Below, one piece after another: positions 57,023 to 64,000 of a DNA stretch of 64,000 bases. The notes under the pieces were generated by a model. The model saw only the letters and a program-made list of their open reading frames with translations, did not search any database and had not been told where the DNA came from. The position numbers and the translations under genes are program-made. The stretch is from the NCBI GenBank assembly GCA_013368315.1, contig JAACJM010000089.1, positions 186,001 through 250,000 of the forward strand. Direction: 5' to 3'. Positions within the stretch are counted from its first letter, which is position 1, and each line of letters starts with the position of its first letter. This stretch comes from Tetrapyrgos nigripes. Its lineage: Eukaryota > Basidiomycota > Agaricomycetes > Agaricales > Campanellaceae.

Positions 57023-60000
57023 TCAAACCTTTGCGAGTCCCATAGACGAAGCGAAGTGTTTGGCTTTAAGAGATGGTAAAGCCTTGGTGAAAATGTTGGT
57101 GGTCATTTTGTCGGTGGGGCAGTATGCAAGTCGAATTTTGCCTTCTTCAATGACGTAGTGAATAAAGTGATATCGGATGTTGATGTGTTTAGTGCGAGCA
57201 TGATAACGGTCATCCTTAGCGAGTGTGATAGCCGATTGGTTGTCTGAGTGAATAAGAATGGGATTGGTAATAGATCCAAAGATTTCGGATATGAAGTTCC
57301 GAGTCCATATGGCTTCCTTGGCAGCGTGAGATAAAGCGATGTATTCGGCTTCAGTAGTGGAGAGTGAGATCGTGTCTTGTCGTTTAGAAGACCAAGATAT
57401 AGCTCCGCCATTAAGCATGAAGACGTAACTGGATATGGTGTGTTGGTCTTCGTTAGACATCCCATCTGCATCTGAATAACCAATAATGTCCGTCTGCTTC
57501 TTTCCATAAGTCAACCAATGATCCTTTGTTGATTTGAGATAAGTGAATACGCATCGTAAAGCGTTCCAGTGTGTGATGCCTGGATTATGAGCAAATCGGG
57601 TGAGTTGTGAAACTGGATAAGCATGATGTAAATATTGTAGAGCGCCTAAAGCCTCTCGATATGGTTTGTTGTGCATCTGGGCAATTTCTTTGACGGTAGT
57701 AGGACTTTGTGATGTCGATAAGCGAGTATGTGGATCGAATGGTATAGAGACGGGTTTAGTGTCGGTGAATCTTTAACGTGCGATGATGGAGTCGATGTAG
57801 GATTGTTGTGACATTTGGAGTGTGCGTTCCTGCCTGTTCCTGTGTATTTCAATTCCTAGCATCCAATGTAATTCTCCTGCGTCTGTGACTTCTACCTTCT
57901 CTTTAATCTTCTTTTTCAACTTCTCCATATCTGCCATAGTGTTGGTAACCAATGTCATGTTGTCGACGTGGTTGAATAGAATGATAAATGGATTAAGTCG
58001 GTAAAAGACAGCGTGATCGAAGTTAGAGCATGTGAGTCCAATGTCCTTCATGATTTCACAGAATCGTAGATACCAACAGCGTCCAGCTTGTTTGAGTCTG
58101 TAGAGAGCTAATCTGAGATGGAGTACTTGACCAGGTTTGACTCCTGTCATTTCGATGCTGGGAGGTGGTTTCATGAATATGTTTTCGTTGGGATCAGTTT
58201 TGCCATAAAGGTATGCTGATTTGACGTCCATTTGGTGAACTTCCATGTTACGATATGCTGCAATGGATAGAATGTTACGATATGCTGCAATGGATAGAAT
58301 GATACGTCCTGATGTCATCTTGGCGACTGATGCGAATGTTTTGTCTGGGAAATAATTGACTTCTGGGATTTGGTTGTATCCATGCACAACAAGTCATGCT
58401 CGATGTTCCTTGACCTTTCCGTGTTCGTCCTTCTTCATCCTATAAACCCATTTTCCAGTGAGAATATTGGCGTCTGATGGTGTGCAGACTGGAATGAATG
58501 TTCCTCGTTCCTTATGTCTCCTCATCTCTTCTTCCATAGCTTCCTTCCATTTGGGCCAATCTGGTTGTCGTTTCGCTTCCGCAACTGAAAGTGGGTCATA
58601 AGCTTCAAGTTCTGATGTAACCTGAGCAAGACTAGCAGTAAGCAATTTGGCAGATTCTACTCCTCCTGTCTTCTTCATCATGGATCTGGTGATAGGTCTT
58701 CTACCTGTGACAATTTCAGGTGGAATGATGATTTCAGGTGCAATAGGTTCGGTAATTTCGATAACGGGATCAATTGTATCTGACTCAGGGACCTTTTGTT
58801 CCAAATTGATGAAATCATTATCCTCCTCACTGAGTTGGATTGGTTGATTCGTGAATTGGATGTTCCGTTCTACGGTGATGGATTTCTTCTTTGGCCAATA
58901 GATATAGTAACCCTGGGATTCCTTCTCTGGTCCTAACCAATGTCCTAATTTGTTGGGTTTTGGAGTGCGTTTGACGTAAACGATAGAGCCGAATGGGTGA
59001 AGATCTGAGATATCTGGAATAGTTCCAAATCGTTTTTCGAATGGAGTCTTCATGTCGATAGCTTTGTGTGGGGTACAGTTCCAAATGTAGGTTGCATAGA
59101 GCATAGCCATGCCCCATAACCATTTCGGTAAGCCTGATGAGATGAGCATAGCTCTGACAGTGTTGAGAAGTGTACAATGACTTCTTTCCGCAACACTGTT
59201 CTGCTCTGGTATATCGTGTACTGTGAGTTTCCTTTCCGTTCCTTTTCCTTCCAAATACTTCGTGAATTCTCCTCCTAGAAATTCTCCTCCTTGATCCGAC
59301 TGTAGAATTTTGATGATAATGTTGAATTGAGTCTTGAGGGTGGTCTGGAAGATGACGTATTTGGTGAATGATTCGTCCTTAGAGCGCAGTAGAGGGGTTT
59401 CTAGCCAGTATGTGGCATCGTCGATAAGTGTGAGTGAATACTCCTGGTGATTGATAGTTCTGACTGATGCTGGTCCCCAGACGTCCATGTGCATTGTGTC
59501 TCCAAAGTTTTCAGCACGTGGAGTAAGACGTAACTTTGGGATAGCAAGACGAGCTCCTTTGGTGCGCATACATACAATGCATTCAATCTGTTCCATTCTG
59601 TTTGGATCAAGACGTAATCCTTTTACTGCATTGTTTGTGAATAAGGTTTTGACGTATTGATAACTCTGGTGACCAGTAGCGCAATGGGCTTCATATAAGG
59701 ATAGGGTGCGGTTGGTAACAGAATAAGCATTTTCATGCTCAATGATTTGGGAAAGCCCATGCACTTTTGGAATGTGAGCGACGTTACGACCTTGTTTCGA
59801 GATAACCATAATTCCACCTTCAATATGAATGTTGTACCCTGCGTCATCCAATTTACCCAATGATACTAGCGTGTTTGGCATGTCTGGACAATAGAGAGTG
59901 TCGCGTAAGGGTAAGAAATGAGGTTTCTCCTTTGTATCAACTATTTCGATGTGTAGGGTGCCTTTCCCTTGGGATGTGAATGTATCGGAGTTAGCAGCTT

Positions 60001-61890
60001 GGATTCGATGAGTGGGAATAGTCTGATATTTTCGTAATTGATCTTGGAGTGGGGACATGTGGGATGAGCATCCAGAATTGAATAGAATTGGTGGAGTATG
60101 TTCCAATGCTACAAAAGCTGCTTCCTCGGCTATGTCGGAGCAATCAATAGTGGGGTGTTCAATGGAATCTTTCGATCTCCGGAATTTCAATGGCCATCCA
60201 ACTTCCTTCATCACTATCTTCTTCGTTCTTTTCTCTAGCACTGCCTGCTGTATCCCTTCCTTTTCCATTCCTTTGTTGTCCATTTTCCCCATTCTTTCTG
60301 TCTTCTCTATAATTCCTTTCATCTCGCTGTTCTCTGGTGACGTTAGCACGCTGCATGTGCTTAGATGTACAATTTTTGGAGAAATGACCAAGTCCTCCGC
60401 AGTTGTAACAGCTGGGTTCCTCCCTTGTTGAGTTGTTGCCTTGCCAATTTCCTCCTGCTCCACCTCGGCCTCTGCCTCTGAAATTTCCTTGACCTCTGAA
60501 TGATGATCCTCCTCGGCCTCCTCTGCTATTTCCTCTACCTCTTCCTCCTCTTCCCCTAAATCTGCCACACCCTCTGCCTCGGAAGTTGTCGTTGGAGTAA
60601 TTCGCAGATTCTTGTGATTTGTTGGAGCTAGAAGCAAAGTTCTTGCCCTGAGCTTCTGCACGAATAGCTGCAATCAACATTTCTGGTGTCAACTTGCTAG
60701 GTTCTTCTCTGTAGACAGTGATGAGGGCTTTGACAGTGGCTTGATACATATCAGGAGTGGAAGAGATGATGGCCGATTTGAATTGGGAGTCAGGGATAGA
60801 AACACCACGATCAGCTAGTTCGTCCATGATAGCGATGAGATTGTCGAGGTGTTTACCAACTTTAGCTGGGTTGGTACAAGTGAGGGAGAAAGTCGCTTTT
60901 CCAAGCTGGCTTTGGTGAGTGGATCCTTTGCGTCATAATCCTGTTTTAATGCATCCCACAACTCCTTCGATGTTGGCTTGTTCTTGTAATGCCTAAAAAT
61001 GGTGTCTGATAGTGTGCCAATAATGCCATTCAACAGGTTTTTATCCTGTTGTTATTGATCTGCCGCTGATGTGGGTTCTATGGTTAGATACTTATCATAT
61101 CCAATAAATCCTGCTGCCCTCTGTACTCTCGTTACCCATGTACTCCAATTAGATCTGTCCTTCTCAAGTTTCGTAACTTTATCGAATGCTTTGGTTGCTT
61201 TGGACATGTCGTCATCTGAATCTGAATCAATTGTATTGTCTGGATCAGATGGATCTGGATCTGGATTGGATGGTGGAGAAGGTGAGCTGGGTGGATTAGG
61301 ATGTGGATCTGGATCTGGATTTGGAGGATTCGGTGGAGGTGGCGTTGGATCTCTTTTTGGTGGCTGTTCTGGGGCTTTTGGTATAAATGATGACAATAGC
61401 TGTGGATCTGATGATGTGGAGGGCTGTGGCGCAGCTTCTCGTGGCTGTCCTGGAGGTGGAAATACGAGTGGATTCCTTGGCAGTGGCGCTGTGCGTTCTT
61501 GATGACCGTTTATAAGTGGTTCTTGTCCTCTGTTTATGTGTCATCCCCAAGGATTTGGGTTTGCTTTTGGTGGTAATGGGATAGAGTTGTAGCGATTTGG
61601 ACAGGGATGAGCTGTTTTGTTGCACCGATAAAATTCTTTGCTTTCTATGTCCCAAAAACAATCAATGTAGTTGTCGAAGTCGTATACATGTGCCTGATAT
61701 GCACAATGGAGATCTGGTGCTGGTGGGACGTACTCTTGTGGTCTGGGACTGCCTCTCCTAGACTGGTTTCTAGATCCTGACTGTGATCTGGTTGTCTGTT
61801 TGGGATTGTCAACCCTGGGTGCTGGCGATCCATGCCTGAACTGTAGTGTTGCGAACTACTAGTCATACAACGTCGAGAGCTAGACAATGA
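57023..61890 (-). pseudogene. Copia C gag-pol polyprotein, broken
   Basis: This was once a single long frame. Readable parts in order are a gag N-terminus from ~61880, gag [15 protein letters not shown], a zinc knuckle CYNCGGLGHFSKNC, protease, an integrase zinc domain (IECIVCMRTKGARL), an integrase core with MHMDVWGPASV, ILQSDQGGEF and EQNSVAERSH, RT with GLKQAG-like RLKQAGRCWYLRFCEI, and RNase H with GYSDADG, STTEAEYIA and HSDNQSA. Lesions are TGA 61541-61543, TAA 61052-61054, a lost base near 60893, a gained base near 60169, protease Asp to Asn (LFNSGCSSHM), TGA 58394-58396, a 27 bp duplication, RT Asp-Asp reduced to HVDNM, TAA 57773-57775 and a small deletion near 57620. Confidence 0.92.
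58247..58300 (-). repeat. 27 bp tandem duplication in Copia C reverse transcriptase
   Basis: Units 58247-58273 and 58274-58300 are identical. They add nine residues (SIAAYRNIL repeated) without changing frame. Copy A lacks the duplication, so it arose in this copy or its lineage. Confidence 0.95.
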
Positions 61891-61905
61891 GATATGATTA
61901 GGCTA

Positions 61906-61922
61906 GGGCAGGGCCCATAACC
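61906..61922 (-). promoter_or_regulatory. Primer-binding site of Copia C
   Basis: This is the same 17 bases (GGGCAGGGCCCATAACC) as in element A, directly against the 5' LTR. Conservation in two otherwise decayed copies supports it as the real priming site, matching the initiator tRNA-Met anticodon arm. Confidence 0.78.
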
Positions 61923-62256
61923 TATGAGAATAAATGAATATGAGGGCACTTGTTAAACAAGCAAGGCGACAAATACTATTGTGGCTCTAGAGGTATAGAC
62001 AGTAAACTAGTGAGTATTTATACTGTTGGCTACTGTGGCTATGCGAGTCCGTAAATATAACACTGGAGAAAAGTGGATACTACAATGTAATGTCTGATAT
62101 CAGTTCAGAGTCAATGATGTAAGAAACAATGTAAGTACGGAGTAGTACAGAAAGTAGGTGGTACATATGTGGATACAAGTGGATCGTGTATACTTGAAAG
62201 TGGAGAGAAAGATAAGATCGTTCGTTGTAAGTATAGTTCAATATAAAATTCCAACA
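61923..62256 (-). repeat. 5' LTR of Copia C
   Basis: This is the 334 bp partner of 56680-57015. It would carry the element's promoter. The inner tip is CTCATA rather than CTCACA in element orientation, so the terminal CA is mutated in both LTRs of this copy. Confidence 0.93.
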
Positions 62257-62261
62257 GGTAG

Positions 62262-64000
62262 ACATTACTGTCCTGTTGCTAGTTGGGCTGCACAAATACA
62301 CATTTTCTTTTCTATTAATGCTTCAAATGCTTCAAGTCAGATCCTTCCTCTTGAGGGTATTTATGATGAGGTAGTACTCAGGTACGCAATAAAGATAGGG
62401 AGCTTTGCCAGTGAAATTCCAGTTTATGAGTCTTCACTACAATACGAGACTCAAAGCCTAAAATGCGTTCAATTGCATGCATTACTAGATGAGTAAAAAA
62501 CTGTTATAAAACAAATTAAAATTTTCTACCAGGTGGCAGGCACACGTACAGCTGATTTTCTACATACTTTTACAGGCTTCTGTATTTTTGTGAGCCGTTC
62601 CCAATCACTCACTAAGGTAAGAGGATAAGTGGATGGTTGTCCATGTATGTAGTATAGAGTTTCTAGAGTATGAAGAACCACTGGGAAAAATGGCTGCACA
62701 TAAGTATAAGTATTGAGCTTGAGGAGAGCTATTAGCCACAGTTGGGATATCTGAGACTTGAGACGTCAGTTTCATGATAGAGGCCATCGCATGGCCTGAA
62801 CCTGCGGCATAACAACTCAGCAGCTATACCAGGTATTCTTTCCACGCTCCCGATTGCCTTTTCGTTCCAGCTCACTAAGTCAACTCATTCCTTTCTATGA
62901 CTCAACCACATAATGTACAGTCAAGTGCTAGTCATATCCAGTCTACGCAACTCACTCTGACTCCTCCCTGTAAGTATATAAGCTACTAATTATCATTATT
63001 TACGGTAACTAGTCCAATGTTCCTCTACCTACTTCTTACCTGGCAAATCGTTTCTCGTTCATACTATCCCTGCTATGTTGGCCTCTCAAAAACATTAAGA
63101 CCACTTTAGCAAGCTTCTCCTATTTTTTCTAGCCAATATCTAGTACTTATTCCCAGATATTTCCACTGTAGCTGACTCCTCTTCCTCAAAGTTCAGGACA
63201 TATACATATGTGTAGTAATATTGCTTAGCAGTACCTCACAAGATTGAGGGCTCTACACTATGTAGGTACAATCTCTTACAGTATTGCTGTGGTTAAATTC
63301 ATTTTATTTTAGGTCTATGCTCAAGCCTGTTCTGTAAATATTGTGTAAATAAAATTACTCTCCAGCAATCAGAAGAGATGCTATAGTTGATACCAGACAA
63401 ATGGAATGATCATTTGTTGACTGGAACATTGTTATGTGTGCATCAATGAATGAGTGACACTGCTATTTCTCTCACTGGAGCCTCGAGGTATGATCAACCT
63501 GGCAACCATGGATGATTCTCATTGCTTACCACTGGTTTTTATCTGAAACTAACTTACCTATCAAAGAGACACATGGTGCTCAGACATATCTAGCATCTAT
63601 GTAGTTGTGAAACTAATAGAAGGAATCTGGATGAATATAAAGATAAAATTATCTTTTCAAACTTTCTAGTATCTGATCAAATGCAAGCTGTCATGAATTT
63701 AGCCAGTAGCTTGAGTGATAGCTTGAATAAACAGTGTTACAAATAATATGAGAGCCTCCAGACCTTCAGGCATTATGACAGGACAGACAGTAAAGCACCA
63801 GTATTCTTATCAGATCTAAGTCCAGATTAGGACCAGTACGAGAATTCTGCGTACTTTTACAGGCTTTTTAATACTACTCAGGGCTTATCTATCTTTGTAA
63901 GCTATTTCCAATCAATAACTAAGGTAAGAAGACAGTAGATGGTGCAGAAAACCTGAAAGTGACTATCTCAAATGCTTTCTGCAATAATTATCTGAGAGGA
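62262..64000. other. Unassigned AT-rich DNA with a diverged ~90 bp repeat
   Basis: No supported gene. The stretch 62545-62635 recurs in diverged form at about 63838-63945 (blocks GTACTTTTACAGGCTT / ATACTTTTACAGGCTT, TTCCAATCA and ACTAAGGTAAG), in the same orientation about 1.3 kb apart. The region may be a decayed transposon running beyond the window. Confidence 0.5.

Larger units (their letters stand above)
56680..62256 (-). mobile_element. Copia (Ty1-type) LTR retrotransposon C, full length, inactive
   Basis: The LTRs are 56680-57015 (336 bp, 3') and 61923-62256 (334 bp, 5'). The target duplication GGTAG is perfect (56675-56679 and 62257-62261), so the 5,577 bp element is bounded exactly. 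The interior is uninterrupted and shows gag, protease, integrase, RT and RNase H in Copia order on the minus strand. A polypurine tract (GAGGAGGAG, minus) abuts the 3' LTR and a half-tRNA primer site abuts the 5' LTR. Stops, frameshifts and lost catalytic residues make it non-functional. It is nearly co-family with element A. Confidence 0.95.

Noticed and set aside
58394..58396. TGA as a programmed readthrough stop of the Copia polyprotein
   Set aside because: The codon is a CpG-derived change (CGA to TGA) in two otherwise broken copies; parallel decay is simpler. Kept only as a question in the findings.

Overview
The window reads as nuclear DNA of a mushroom-forming basidiomycete (Agaricomycetes). 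Genes are split by many 50-80 bp GT-AG introns. The gene families (FunK1 kinase, DUF6534 membrane protein, DUF5745-like and DUF6698-like proteins) and the mobile elements (hAT, Plavaka-like, Copia) are typical of that class. The organism call is inference from family content; no rDNA or marker gene is present.

Layout. 1-2140: unassigned DNA, including a degraded duplicate of the 3' end of the next gene. 2141-5390 (-): a 12-exon IML2/TTC39-type TPR-like gene. 5400-10600: non-coding DNA with dispersed and tandem repeats. 10638-12234 (+): a forkhead transcription factor. 12800-35640: a nested transposon cluster. 35662-44390 (-): a glutaminase-A-like gene whose 11th intron is about 5.2 kb and holds a broken PIF1 helicase plus a ubiquitin-protease-like domain. 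45292-46963 (+): a DUF5745-like gene. 49151-50683 (+): a DUF6534 membrane protein. 51229-52715 (+): a FunK1 kinase. 52941-53378 (-): a small membrane protein. 53597-54420: a giant foldback element containing a MITE. 56680-62256: a full-length but dead Copia element with a perfect TSD. 62262-64000: unassigned.

The nest can be dated by layers. A Copia element (13726-35638, TSD RTCAC) landed 23 bp beyond the stop codon of the glutaminase-like gene. It was then hit by an 11.6 kb hAT (15875-27512, TSD TGTGTCCT), a TIR element (27723-29695), a solo LTR (29909-30397, TSD GAATG), a probable second solo LTR (33365-34882) and a short repeat inside its 3' LTR. The big hAT itself holds a second hAT (16458-21779, TSD CATTGCTG) with a nearly full transposase gene, plus a DUF6698-like gene and a Plavaka-like transposase fragment. 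Subtracting the inserts leaves about 5.74 kb, which matches the 5.58 kb sister Copia copy plus an expanded gag minisatellite. Both Copia copies have decayed mainly by CpG to TpG/CpA change.

The host genes show no operon-like logic. The most interesting items are the helicase-protease module in the glutaminase-like intron, the half-tRNA primer site of the Copia family, and the reconstructable nest.
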